Shown here piece by piece: positions 1 through 8,215 of a DNA stretch of 30,458 nucleotides; positions within the stretch are counted from its first letter, which is position 1; each line of letters starts with the position of its first letter. Where the stretch lies: the NCBI GenBank assembly GCA_033720695.1, contig JAWWCA010000009.1, positions 1 to 30,458 on the forward strand, read 5' to 3'. The stretch is from DATGQT01 sp033720695. GTDB taxonomy: Bacteria; Bacteroidota; Rhodothermia; Rhodothermales; Rubricoccaceae. The notes beneath the pieces were generated by a model. The model was not told where the DNA came from. It saw only the letters and a list, made by a program, of their open reading frames with translations, and did not search any database. The position numbers and the translations under genes were made by a program.

Positions 1-543
1 GCGGTTCTCCGCGACCGTCCCGCAAACACGGCGCCCCTCCCCTACGCGGTGATCCAGACGCTCGGCGGGACGAACGCCGACCGGGGGTACGGCGTCGGCA
101 CCGCCGACATCGGCGCGACGCTGGCGGGCGTGGCGGTCACGGGCGCTTTCCGCGACCAGGCCTTGATCGGCGACGAGACGCTGGTCAGCGCCGGCAGCAA
201 CGACGCGTACCTCGCCCGCCTCCTCTTCCGGCCCCCAACAACCTTCGGGGAGGACGCGGCCCTCGCCACTACCGCCTCCGAGGGCGTCACGCTCGGATCT
301 CCCGACCCCAACCCGTTCCGTGTCGCCACCACGCTCACGGCCTCGCTCCCCCGGCACCAGCCCGCCCGCGTCGAGGTGCTGGATCCGCTGGGCCGCCGGG
401 TTGCGGTGCTCCACGACGGTCCCGCAGAGGCCGGCCCCCTCCTCCTCCGCTGGGAGGCGCAGGACGCCCCGCCCGGCGTGTACCTCGTCCGCCTCACCAC
501 GGCCGGGACCGTCCTCACGCGGCGTGCGACGCGGGTGCGCTGA
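1..543 (+). CDS. C-terminal part of a secreted T9SS cargo protein with SBBP-like repeat
   Basis: The reading frame is open from base 1 and stops at TGA 541-543, so this is the last 180 residues of a gene that begins outside the window. The final ~80 residues have the type A T9SS sorting-domain pattern: DPNPF, then a hydrophobic strand, DPLGRRV, a glycine, a tryptophan, PPGVYLVRL and a basic last strand. In Bacteroidota this domain directs export across the outer membrane and is then cleaved. The preceding ~75 residues (GGTNADRGYGVG, VAVTGAF, SAGSNDAYLARL) resemble a beta-propeller SBBP repeat, so the missing part is probably a repeat-rich secreted protein. Sorting domain: confident. Repeat assignment: inference. 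Confidence 0.85.
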   Translation, partial: AVLRDRPANTAPLPYAVIQTLGGTNADRGYGVGTADIGATLAGVAVTGAFRDQALIGDETLVSAGSNDAYLARLLFRPPTTFGEDAALATTASEGVTLGSPDPNPFRVATTLTASLPRHQPARVEVLDPLGRRVAVLHDGPAEAGPLLLRWEAQDAPPGVYLVRLTTAGTVLTRRATRVR

Positions 544-590
544 GGCCGACGAAGAAGCCGTGAGGCGGCACGAGCGCGCCGGCGCCGACG

Positions 591-620
591 TTGACAGCGG
601 GACCGGAGGTGCCGTATCAT
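591..620 (+). promoter_or_regulatory. Sigma70-type promoter of tRNA-Gly
   Basis: A perfect TTGACA (591-596) is followed after 18 bases by TATCAT (615-620). The tRNA begins at 632, so a transcript starting about 7 bases after the -10 box would have a leader of only a few bases. Its first 14 bases match the promoter found upstream of the CYTH-HTH-CHAD gene (15382-15395, minus strand). Confidence 0.75.
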
Positions 621-631
621 AGGGTCCCCTC

Positions 632-704
632 GCGGAACTAGCTCAGCTGGTAGAGCGCCACCTTGCCATGGTGGAGGTCGCGGGTTCGAGTCCCGTGTTC
701 CGCT
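632..704 (+). tRNA. tRNA-Gly(GCC)
   Basis: The cloverleaf folds completely. Acceptor stem 632-638 pairs with 697-703 (7 bp), D stem 641-644 with 653-656, anticodon stem 658-662 with 670-674, and T stem 680-684 with 692-696 (one G-U). The anticodon loop 663-669 is TTGCCAT, giving anticodon GCC at 665-667, which reads GGC/GGU. The discriminator base is T704. The CCA end is not encoded, so a CCA-adding enzyme is needed. Confidence 0.97.
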
Positions 705-708
705 CCGA

Positions 709-743
709 GAGACGCCCCGCCGGCCCGGCCCGCGGGGCGTCTC
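709..743 (+). terminator. Hairpin terminator after tRNA-Gly
   Basis: A perfect 12-bp inverted repeat (709-720 with 732-743, arm GAGACGCCCCGC) encloses an 11-base loop just after the tRNA. Only a short T-rich stretch (GTTTC) follows, so it is a strong hairpin with a weak U tract, common in high-GC genomes. Confidence 0.75.
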
Positions 744-746
744 GCG

Positions 747-775
747 TTTCGCCCCTGGCTTCCGGGTGCTAAATT
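747..775 (+). promoter_or_regulatory. Candidate promoter of the M3 peptidase gene
   Basis: TTTCGC (747-752) and TAAATT (770-775) are separated by 17 bases, 38 bases before the ATG at 814. The stretch GGTGCTAAATT around the -10 recurs on the minus strand upstream of dsbD (5909-5919). The -35 is poor, so this is a candidate only. Confidence 0.4.
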
Positions 776-813
776 CTTAGCTTCCCCTCCCCTGCCCGCC
801 TACCCCTGCCGTG

Positions 814-2979
814 ATGAACCGACCCTCCCGCCTGCTCGCCGGCCTGCTCGCCCTCGCGCTGCCGGCCGCCCTCCACGCCCAGCCCACCAACGACGTGACC
901 GAGCAACCCACCGAGGCCAACGTCCTCCTCGCCGAGTGGTCCGGCCCCTACGGCGGCGTCCCCGCCTTCGACCGGATGCTGCTGTACCAGCTCGAGCCCG
1001 CCCTCGACGCCGGGATGGCCGACCACCTCGCGGAGATCGACGCCATCGCGCAGAACCCGGAGCCGCCCACGTTCGAGAACACCATCGAGGCGATGGAGCG
1101 CGCGGGCGAGGCCCTCGATCGCGTGTTCACCTACTACGGCATCTGGAGCAGCAACGTCTCCTCGCCCGAGTTCCGCGAGATCCAGCAACGCATGGCGCCG
1201 AGGATCGCAGAGTACAGCTCCCAGATCACCCAGAACACGGAGCTCTTCGAGCGCATCGAGGCCGTCCACGCCCAACGGAGCTCGCTCGGCCTCCGGCCCG
1301 ACCAGGTCCGCCTCGTCGAGCTGATCTACGACGGGTTCGCCCGCAACGGGGCGACGCTGGAGGGCGAGGCGAAGGAGCGCTACGCCGCCATCAACCAGCG
1401 GCTGGCCGAGCTCCACACCCGGTTCGCCAACAACGTCCTGGCCGACGAGGAGGGCTACGTGCTCTACCTCACCGAGGACCAGCTCTCGGGCCTGCCCGCG
1501 TCGTTCGTGACCGCCGCCGCGGCGGCCGCCGCCGAGCGGGGGCGCGAGGGCGAGTACGCCGTCCTCAACACCCGCTCCTCGATGGACCCCTTCCTCACGT
1601 ACTCCGACGAGCGCGACCTCCGGGAGCGGGTGTGGCGGACCTACTACAGCCGCGGCGACAACGGCGACGAGAACGACAACAACGCCCTCATCGCCGAGAT
1701 CCTCCAGCTCCGCGACGAGCGCGTCGGCCTCCTGGGCTACGACACCTACGCCGAGTGGCGCCTGGAGGACCGCATGGCGAAGACGCCCGAGCGCGCGATG
1801 GCGCTCCTCGAAGCCCTCTGGCCCGCCGCCCTCGCCCGCGTCGAGGAGGAGGTGGCCGACATGCAGGCCATCGCCGATCAGGAGGGGGCCGGCATCACGA
1901 TCCAGCCGTGGGACTACCGCTACTACGCCGAGAAGGTGCGGCAGGAGCGCTACGACCTCGACTCCGACGAGGTCAAGCAGTACCTCCAGCTCGACAACCT
2001 CCGCGAGGCGATGTTCTACGTCGCCGGCGAGCTGTTCGGCTACGCCTTCACGCCCGTCCCCGAGGGGTCCGTCCCCGTCTTCCACGAGGACGTGAAGGTG
2101 TGGGAGGTGACCGACCGCGAGACCGGCGAGCACGTCGGCCTGTGGTACCTCGACCCGTTCGCGCGCCAGGGCAAGCGCTCCGGCGCCTGGGCGACCACCT
2201 ACCGCAGCCACACGACGTTCGACGGTCCGGAGACCGTCCTCGCGTCGAACAACTCGAACTTCGTCAAGGGCGCCCCCGGCGAGCCCGTCCTCGTCTCGTG
2301 GGACGACGCCGAGACGTTCTTCCACGAGTTCGGCCACGCCCTCCACTTCCTCGCCTCCGACGTGGCCTACCCCACGCTCAACGGCGGCGTCCGCGACTAC
2401 ACCGAGTTTCAGAGCCAGCTCCTCGAGCGCTGGCTCTTCACCGAGCCCGTCATCGAGAACTACCTCGTCCACGTCGAGACGGGCGAGCCGATCCCGGACG
2501 ACCTCGTGGCGAAGATCCAGCGCGCCTCCACGTTCAACGAGGGGTTCGCCACGACGGAGTACCTCGCGAGCGCGCTCCTCGACCTCTACTACCACACGAC
2601 CGACCCCGAGGGGATCCACCCCGACGCGTTCGAGCGCGAGACGCTGGAGCGGCTGGGCATGCCCGACGAGATCGTGATGCGGCACCGCTCGCCGCACTTC
2701 GGCCACGTCTTCTCGGGTGAGGGCTACTCGGCCGGCTACTACGGCTACCTCTGGGCCGACGTCCTCACGTCCGACGCCGCCGAGGCGTTCGCCGAGGCCC
2801 CCGGCGGCTTCTACGACGCCGACCTCGCCCAGAAGCTCGTCGAGCACCTCTTCGCCCCGAGGAACGCCATCGACCCCGCCGAGGCCTACCGCCTCTTCCG
2901 CGGCCGCGACGCCCGAATCGACGCGCTCATGCGCGACCGCGGCTTCCCGGTGCCGGAGGAGGCCGGCTCGCCCCAGTAG
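814..2979 (+). CDS. Exported M3-family zinc metallopeptidase (peptidyl-dipeptidase Dcp/oligopeptidase A type)
   Basis: This 721-residue protein is expected to cleave short peptides in the periplasm. Residues 1-22 form a signal peptide (basic MNRPSR, a leucine/alanine core, then HAQ). The zinc site HEFGH is at about 504-508, and the third ligand glutamate is in DYTEFQSQ 27 residues after the first histidine, as in M3 enzymes. The C-terminal GYSAGYYGYLWADVL motif supplies the tyrosine-rich substrate pocket of the family. Length matches Dcp-like members (about 680-720). I start at ATG 814 rather than GTG 811 because both give the same signal peptide and ATG is stronger. The gene converges with the redoxin gene and shares a hairpin with it. 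Exact specificity (dipeptidyl carboxypeptidase or endopeptidase) cannot be read from sequence. Confidence 0.93.
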   Translation: MNRPSRLLAGLLALALPAALHAQPTNDVTEQPTEANVLLAEWSGPYGGVPAFDRMLLYQLEPALDAGMADHLAEIDAIAQNPEPPTFENTIEAMERAGEALDRVFTYYGIWSSNVSSPEFREIQQRMAPRIAEYSSQITQNTELFERIEAVHAQRSSLGLRPDQVRLVELIYDGFARNGATLEGEAKERYAAINQRLAELHTRFANNVLADEEGYVLYLTEDQLSGLPASFVTAAAAAAAERGREGEYAVLNTRSSMDPFLTYSDERDLRERVWRTYYSRGDNGDENDNNALIAEILQLRDERVGLLGYDTYAEWRLEDRMAKTPERAMALLEALWPAALARVEEEVADMQAIADQEGAGITIQPWDYRYYAEKVRQERYDLDSDEVKQYLQLDNLREAMFYVAGELFGYAFTPVPEGSVPVFHEDVKVWEVTDRETGEHVGLWYLDPFARQGKRSGAWATTYRSHTTFDGPETVLASNNSNFVKGAPGEPVLVSWDDAETFFHEFGHALHFLASDVAYPTLNGGVRDYTEFQSQLLERWLFTEPVIENYLVHVETGEPIPDDLVAKIQRASTFNEGFATTEYLASALLDLYYHTTDPEGIHPDAFERETLERLGMPDEIVMRHRSPHFGHVFSGEGYSAGYYGYLWADVLTSDAAEAFAEAPGGFYDADLAQKLVEHLFAPRNAIDPAEAYRLFRGRDARIDALMRDRGFPVPEEAGSPQ

Positions 2980-3007
2980 CCCTCTTCCCGCCAACGCCCA
3001 GAAGCCT

Positions 3008-3040
3008 GCAGCGCCAGAGCCACCGAGGCTCGGGCGCTGC
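3008..3040. terminator. Bidirectional hairpin terminator between convergent genes
   Basis: Arms 3008-3021 and 3027-3040 pair over 14 positions with one mismatch (A3016) around a five-base loop. The hairpin lies between the M3 peptidase stop (2979, plus) and the redoxin stop (3070, minus), so it can serve both transcripts. Confidence 0.8.
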
Positions 3041-3069
3041 GCGTTCAGCCGAACGGGTTGAGGCGTCCC

Positions 3070-3696
3070 TCAGGTGCCGTACTTGACCGAGCAGCCGTAG
3101 GGCTGGGTCCGAGGCGTCGTCACCTCGTCGCCGCCGGTGGCCTCGGTGAGGGCGCGGACCACGTAGTTAGTGGCGCCGTCGAGCGTGGCGAGGTCGGCCG
3201 ACGGGCGGTCGTCGATGGCCCCGTTGTAGACGATCTCACCCTGCGGGTTGATCACGAACATGTGGGGGGTCGTGCGGGCGCCGTAGGCCCGGCCCACGTC
3301 GCCCGCGGGGTCCATGAGGATGGCCGTCTGCGCGCCGCCGTGCTCCTCGTTGCGCGCGTTCATCACGTCGGGCGGGAAGTGCCCCTGCTCGCCGGGCGCC
3401 GACGAGACGATGGAGAACCACTTGACGCCGAGGTCGGTGTAGTGCGCCTGGAGGTTCTGCATGTTGCCGCCGTTGTAGTGCTTGCGCACGAACGGGCAGT
3501 CGAAGTTCAGCCACTCCAGCACGACCCACTCGCCCTCGTAGTCGGAGAGGGTGTGGGCGGTGCCGTCGGTGTCGGTGAGCGTGAAGTCGGGGGCGGGATC
3601 CAGACTGTGGGCCCCGAAGTCGGGCAGGGCGCCAGCGACGAGGAGCGCCGCGGCGGCGACGAGGCCCAGGGGGGCGAGGCGGAAGAAGGCACGCAT
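3070..3696 (-). CDS. Exported peroxiredoxin-like (AhpC/TSA, redoxin) protein
   Basis: A 208-residue thioredoxin-fold protein. Residues 1-23 form a signal or anchor segment, so it works in the periplasm. The fold starts at PAPDFTLTDTDG (about 35) and the active-site segment is NFDCPFVRKHY with Cys67. The cis-proline is in TTPHMFV (Pro144). A second cysteine, Cys202, sits in the C-terminal PYGCSVKY; this two-cysteine layout is typical of a peroxiredoxin-like family common in Bacteroidota, and the pair could form a disulfide during the cycle. It lies 26 bases downstream of dsbD on the same strand, so DsbD is the likely electron source. Redoxin fold: sure. Substrate (peroxide or protein thiols): unknown. 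Confidence 0.88.
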   Translation of the reverse strand: MRAFFRLAPLGLVAAAALLVAGALPDFGAHSLDPAPDFTLTDTDGTAHTLSDYEGEWVVLEWLNFDCPFVRKHYNGGNMQNLQAHYTDLGVKWFSIVSSAPGEQGHFPPDVMNARNEEHGGAQTAILMDPAGDVGRAYGARTTPHMFVINPQGEIVYNGAIDDRPSADLATLDGATNYVVRALTEATGGDEVTTPRTQPYGCSVKYGT

Positions 3697-3722
3697 GGCA
3701 AGGCAGGGGTTGGTTGGCGGAA

Positions 3723-5852
3723 TCAGGATGGGAGAGCGTCGGCCCCCTCCACCGCGACGGGCCCGTCGACGGTGTCGAGGGCGTCAAGGACGAGGCCGGG
3801 GGTGAGGATCTCGGGGAGGATGCGCGGGGCGCCCCCCCCGCCGGGGTAGAGCACGTAGAGCGGGACGCCGCTGCGTCCGAACCGCTCCAGCGCCGCCGTG
3901 ATGACGGGGTCGCGGTTGGTCCAGTCGGCGCGGAAGCGCGCGACCCCCTTCCGCTCGAAGGCGGCGTCCACGGCGTCGGTCGAGAGCGCGACGGCCTTGT
4001 TGGCCTGGCACGAGAGGCACCACGCCGCGGTGAAGTCGACGAAGACCGGCCGCCCGTCGGCGACGAGCCGCTCGACGGCCGCCGGGTCGAAGGGGGCCCA
4101 GTCGCCGGACCCCGCCGTCGGCGCCGCGGCGGCCTGCTGCCCGACGCCGGCCCCCACCGCCAGCATCGCCCCGGCGAGCGCGAGGGCGGCGGCGGTGCGC
4201 GAGACGACCCGCTGGCGGCGCGTGCTGCCGTGGGCGTCCCACCGCCCCACGAGCCACGCGGCGAGGGCGACGGCCGTGAACGCGACGAGGAGGAGGGCGA
4301 CGCCGTTGAGGCCGGTCTGCTGGCCAAACACCCACACGAGCCACACGGCCGTGAGGAACATCGGGAAGGCGAGCACCTGCTTGAGCGTCTCCATCCACGG
4401 GCCCGGTCGGGGGAGCCTCTGCAGCCACCCCGGGAAGAGCGAGAGCAAGACGTAGGGGAGCGCCATGCCCAGGCCCAGCGTCAGGAAGACGAGGACGGCG
4501 AGCGGGGCCGGCTGCGTCAGCGCCGCGCCGAGGGCCGCGCCCATGAACGGCGCCACGCACGGGGTGGCGACGACCGTGGCGAGCACGCCCGAGAAAAAGG
4601 CGCCGCCGAGCCCGTCGCCGCGGTCGAGCCGCCCGCCGGCGCTCGCCAGCCGGAGCCCGAACTCAAAGACGCCCGCGAGGTTGAGACCGATGCCGAACAG
4701 GAGGAGGGCGAGGCCCGCCACGATCCACGGGTTCTGAAGCTGGAAGCCCCACCCGATCTCCTCGCCGGCCGCCCGGAAGCCGAGCAGCAGCCCGGCCAGG
4801 ACGGCGAACGACGCCAACACGCCGAGCCCGAAGACCAACCCGTGGCGGCGAATCGTCGCGGGCTCATCCGAGCGGCCCTGTGCAAAGCCCAGGATCTTGA
4901 TCGAGAGGACCGGGAAGACGCACGGCATGAGGTTGAGGAGGAGCCCACCCAGGAAGGCCAGCAAGAGCGTGAGCCCCAACCCGATCCCGGCTCGCGATGG
5001 CGCCGCGGCGGCGGCCGTCTCGGCCCCGACCACCGGCACGTCGAGGGCGAGGGCCCGGCGGCCTGCGGCGATGTCAGATCCCTCCGGGGCCACCAAGACC
5101 CCGGTGAGCCGCTCGGCCGGACCCGTGGCGTACTCCGAGGCCGGCAGGAAGATGAGGAAGCCCTCGTCCTGCCGCTTGGTCGGCTGTGGCGCCGCGTGCT
5201 GGACGACGGCCTCCGTTTCGGCGAAGAAGTAGGCGTCCTCCAGCGACCCGCTCCACCCTGCCGGCGGCGTCACGTGGAGGGCGTAGCCCCCGTCGGCAGG
5301 CTCGGCGCGCGCCGTCCACGCTGCACTCGCGAGGGGCAAGCGGTCCCGAGCAGCAGCCATCGCAGCCGTCTCCTCCGGCGCCACGGCACCCCCGTCCCCG
5401 ACCGGCAGCGTGAGCGCGACGTCGCCTTCGGCCGGGAGGCAGACGTCTTCGCAGATCAGCCAGGACGCCGTCCCGGCGAGCGTCACCTCCGGCGCGTCCA
5501 GGGAGGCCGGCGGCGTGATCCGGACGGGCAGGAGCACCTCGTCGGAGTAGCCGTAGCTCACGAACGGGAGCACTTCGATGCGCTCGGGGTACGGCCACTG
5601 GATCGGCCCGGCCTCGAACCCGGGCGGGAGCGCCCAATCGATCCGAGTCGGGAGGCCGGAGTCGCCGGGGTTCTGCCAGTACGAGTGCCAGCCCGGGTCC
5701 ATGGTGAGGCGGAGGGCGACCTCGAACGCCTCGCCCGGCCGCACCGCCGGCGCGTCGCTGACGAGGTCGGCGTCGGAGTGGGGGCTGGGGTCGTCCTGCG
5801 CCGCCACGAGGGCGGGCGCGAGGAGGAGCAGGAGGGGGAGCGCGCGGTGCAT
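3723..5852 (-). CDS. dsbD: Thiol:disulfide interchange protein DsbD/ScsB type
   Basis: A 709-residue inner-membrane protein that carries electrons from cytoplasmic thioredoxin to periplasmic proteins. After a signal peptide (1-18) comes the DsbD N-terminal periplasmic domain, with the cysteine pair of LICEDVC (Cys134, Cys138). About eight membrane segments follow (roughly 290-545), carrying the two essential transmembrane cysteines in LMPCVFPV (Cys311) and TPCVAPF (Cys432). The C-terminal thioredoxin domain has WCLSC (Cys612, Cys615) after a short linker. All three redox pairs are intact. The ATG at 5852 gives a good signal peptide. It is transcribed with the downstream periplasmic redoxin gene and divergently from rnr. 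Clear family assignment; the N-terminal domain looks closer to ScsB-like members than to E. coli DsbD. Confidence 0.93.
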   Translation of the reverse strand: MHRALPLLLLLAPALVAAQDDPSPHSDADLVSDAPAVRPGEAFEVALRLTMDPGWHSYWQNPGDSGLPTRIDWALPPGFEAGPIQWPYPERIEVLPFVSYGYSDEVLLPVRITPPASLDAPEVTLAGTASWLICEDVCLPAEGDVALTLPVGDGGAVAPEETAAMAAARDRLPLASAAWTARAEPADGGYALHVTPPAGWSGSLEDAYFFAETEAVVQHAAPQPTKRQDEGFLIFLPASEYATGPAERLTGVLVAPEGSDIAAGRRALALDVPVVGAETAAAAAPSRAGIGLGLTLLLAFLGGLLLNLMPCVFPVLSIKILGFAQGRSDEPATIRRHGLVFGLGVLASFAVLAGLLLGFRAAGEEIGWGFQLQNPWIVAGLALLLFGIGLNLAGVFEFGLRLASAGGRLDRGDGLGGAFFSGVLATVVATPCVAPFMGAALGAALTQPAPLAVLVFLTLGLGMALPYVLLSLFPGWLQRLPRPGPWMETLKQVLAFPMFLTAVWLVWVFGQQTGLNGVALLLVAFTAVALAAWLVGRWDAHGSTRRQRVVSRTAAALALAGAMLAVGAGVGQQAAAAPTAGSGDWAPFDPAAVERLVADGRPVFVDFTAAWCLSCQANKAVALSTDAVDAAFERKGVARFRADWTNRDPVITAALERFGRSGVPLYVLYPGGGGAPRILPEILTPGLVLDALDTVDGPVAVEGADALPS

Positions 5853-5899
5853 GGTCGGAATATCGGCCGAACGGGGCGAGATCGCGCGGGGTTGCGGGC

Positions 5900-5919
5900 G
5901 GTGCTGCTAATTTAGCACC
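5900..5919. promoter_or_regulatory. AT-rich inverted repeat between divergent dsbD and rnr
   Basis: GGTGCT (5900-5905) and AGCACC (5914-5919) form a 6-bp inverted repeat around an AT-rich 8-base centre, in an otherwise GC-rich 225-base gap. Read on the minus strand it contains GGTGCTAAATT, the same sequence as in front of the M3 peptidase gene, 48-68 bases before the dsbD start. It may be the dsbD -10 region, an operator, or both. Confidence 0.35.
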
Positions 5920-6077
5920 TCCACGGTCACGCGGCGTTCCCGTCTACGCGATGTGACGGCTTCGTGAGCCCGAGCCACCAATTCTCCACCCGCTCCGCCC
6001 TTCAGCCCCCCCCCAACAACCGATGCGCCGGTCCCGGCGTAAGAGCGTCGCTCCTCTCCCACCGCACCTCGCGCCCC

Positions 6078-8201
6078 ATGGCCGACGCCCGTCCCCGTGC
6101 CGTCCTCAAGCGGCAGATCCTCTCCTTCCTCCGCAACCACGGCGACCGCCCCTTCCGCCACAAGGAGATCGCGAAGTCCCTCAACGTCAAGGACAACAAG
6201 CGCTACAAGCTCTTTCGAGACGTGCTCGTGGAGCTCGACGAAGCCGGCCTCATCGCCCGCGTAAAGGGAGGGCGGTACCAGTACAAGAAGGCGCGGCGGC
6301 GCAACGTGGTCGAGGGAACGATCTCGGTCAACCCCGGCGGGTTCGGGTTCGCCGCGGTCGAGGGCCTGGAGGAGGACGTCTACGTCCCACAGCACCGGAT
6401 GAAGACGGCGCTCGACGGCGACCGCGTCCGCCTCGAGCTCGCCGCGCCCGTGCGCGGGGGGCGCGATGGGCACCGCCGCGAGGGCGAGGTGCTCGAGGTG
6501 CTCGCCCGCGGCCGGCAGCAGACCGTCGGCACCTTCGACCGGATGGGCCACTTCGCCTTCGTCAAGCCCGACGACCCCAAGCTCACGCGCGACATCTACG
6601 TCGCGAAGGAGGCGTTCAACGGCGCCGAGGAGGGCGACAAGGTCGTCGTCTCGATCGACCTGTTCGACGACCCGAAGGCCTCGCCTGAGGGGCGCGTCCT
6701 CGACGTCCTCGGCAAGGGCTCCGACCCCGGTGTGGCCGTCCTCGCCGTCGCCATCGCCCACGGGGCGCCGTCGGACTTCCCCAAGGAGGTGGAGCGGGCG
6801 GCCGCCGCGATCCCCGTCGAGATCCCGGCGGAGGAGGTGGCGCGCCGCCTCGACCTCCGCGGCAAGCGGGTCTTCACGATCGACCCCGTCGACGCCAAGG
6901 ACTTCGACGACGCCATCCACATCGAGCGGCTGGATGGCGGCGACCTCGCGATCGGTGTCCACATCGCCGACGTCAGCCACTACGTCGCCGAGGGCACGGC
7001 GCTCGACGAGGAGGCCTACGCCCGGGGCACGAGCACCTACCTCGTGGACCGCGTCATCCCGATGCTGCCCGAGAAGCTCTCCAACGGCGTCTGCTCGCTC
7101 CGGCCGCGCGAGGACAAGCTCACGTTCTCGTGCCTGATGACGGTCTCCCCCCGCGGGGCCGTCCGCGACGTCGAGATAGTGGAGACGGTCATCCACAGCC
7201 AGCAGCGGTTTACCTACGAGGAGGCGCAGGCCATCATCGACGGCGGCACGCAGGAGCACCCGCTCAAAGACGACGTCCTGCTCGCGGCCAAGCTCGCCCG
7301 CACGCTCACGAAGAAGCGGATGCGCTCGGGCTCCATCGACTTCGACATCCCGGAGGTCCGCGTCGTCCTCGGCGACGACGGCCGGCCGGTTGAGGTGGTG
7401 CGGAAGCAGCGGCAGGAGGCCAACCGGCTCATCGAGGAGTTCATGCTCCTCGCCAACCGCGCCGTCGCCGAGGAGGTGGGGAAGAGGCGGAAGAAGCCGT
7501 TCGTCTACCGCGTCCACGACGTCCCCGACGCCGAGAAGATCAAGACCCTCGCCGAGTACGTCCGCGCGTTCGGCTACCAGCTCCCGTTGGCGGAGGGGAC
7601 CGTGGAGCCCGGCGCGCTCAACGCGCTCCTGCACCACGTCAAGGGCACGGCCGAGGAGCCCGTCATCGAGACGGCGGCCGTCCAGGCGATGTCGAAGGCG
7701 GTCTACAGCCCGCACAACATCGGCCACTTCGGGCTCGGGTTCGCGCACTACAGCCACTTCACGAGCCCCATCCGCCGCTACCCCGACCTCATCGCGCACC
7801 GCCTCCTCAAGCGCTACGCCGCGGGCGGCAAGGGGGCCGACGTCGAGGCCCTCGAGGCCCAGTGCAAGCACCTCTCCGAGCGCGAGCGCGCCGCGACCGA
7901 CGCCGAGCGGGAGAGCGTAAAGCTGAAGCAGGTCGAGTACGTCGCCCAGCACCTCGGCGACACGTTCGACGGCGTCGTCGTGGGCGTGACGAACTTCGGC
8001 GTGTTCGTCGAGATGACGGCGCTCCTCACCGAGGGCCTCGTCCACGTCCGCGACATGGACGACTACTGGGAGTACGACGCCCGCACCTACGCCCTCGTCG
8101 GCACGCACACGCGACGGACGATCCGGCTGGGCGACGCGGTCCGGGTGAAGGTGGCGGCGGCGAACGTCGAGACCCGCAAGATCGACCTCCTCTTCGCCTG
8201 A
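6078..8201 (+). CDS. rnr: Ribonuclease R (3'-5' exoribonuclease)
   Basis: A 707-residue RNase II/R-family enzyme that degrades structured RNA and helps in rRNA and mRNA turnover. Residues 1-65 form a winged-helix region (FRHKEIAKSLN). Two cold-shock-type OB domains follow (about 75-215, with NPGGFGFAAV). The RNB catalytic domain begins near 258 and has the four-aspartate magnesium site in DPVDAKDFDDA (Asp269-Asp278), then HIADVSHYV and the conserved SPIRRYPDL. A C-terminal S1 domain (about 625-707, VGVTNFGVFVEM) ends the protein. The frame is open upstream to 5964, but I choose ATG 6078 because the conserved helix starts right after it. It is followed after 14 bases by the permease gene, probably co-transcribed. 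E. coli RNase R is longer through its basic tail, which is missing here. Confidence 0.94.
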   Translation: MADARPRAVLKRQILSFLRNHGDRPFRHKEIAKSLNVKDNKRYKLFRDVLVELDEAGLIARVKGGRYQYKKARRRNVVEGTISVNPGGFGFAAVEGLEEDVYVPQHRMKTALDGDRVRLELAAPVRGGRDGHRREGEVLEVLARGRQQTVGTFDRMGHFAFVKPDDPKLTRDIYVAKEAFNGAEEGDKVVVSIDLFDDPKASPEGRVLDVLGKGSDPGVAVLAVAIAHGAPSDFPKEVERAAAAIPVEIPAEEVARRLDLRGKRVFTIDPVDAKDFDDAIHIERLDGGDLAIGVHIADVSHYVAEGTALDEEAYARGTSTYLVDRVIPMLPEKLSNGVCSLRPREDKLTFSCLMTVSPRGAVRDVEIVETVIHSQQRFTYEEAQAIIDGGTQEHPLKDDVLLAAKLARTLTKKRMRSGSIDFDIPEVRVVLGDDGRPVEVVRKQRQEANRLIEEFMLLANRAVAEEVGKRRKKPFVYRVHDVPDAEKIKTLAEYVRAFGYQLPLAEGTVEPGALNALLHHVKGTAEEPVIETAAVQAMSKAVYSPHNIGHFGLGFAHYSHFTSPIRRYPDLIAHRLLKRYAAGGKGADVEALEAQCKHLSERERAATDAERESVKLKQVEYVAQHLGDTFDGVVVGVTNFGVFVEMTALLTEGLVHVRDMDDYWEYDARTYALVGTHTRRTIRLGDAVRVKVAAANVETRKIDLLFA

Positions 8202-8215
8202 TCCCCGTCGCTCTC

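Noticed and set aside
769..2994. A 741-codon open frame on the minus strand, opposite the M3 peptidase gene
   Set aside because: It mirrors the codon positions of a clearly conserved gene; its product is low-complexity (V, E, G, R rich). High GC at third positions removes stops on the opposite strand.
3714..5915. A 733-codon plus-strand frame opposite dsbD, and a similar one at 5907-8108 (minus) opposite rnr
   Set aside because: Both products are arginine-, glutamate- and glycine-rich low-complexity translations antisense to strongly conserved genes.
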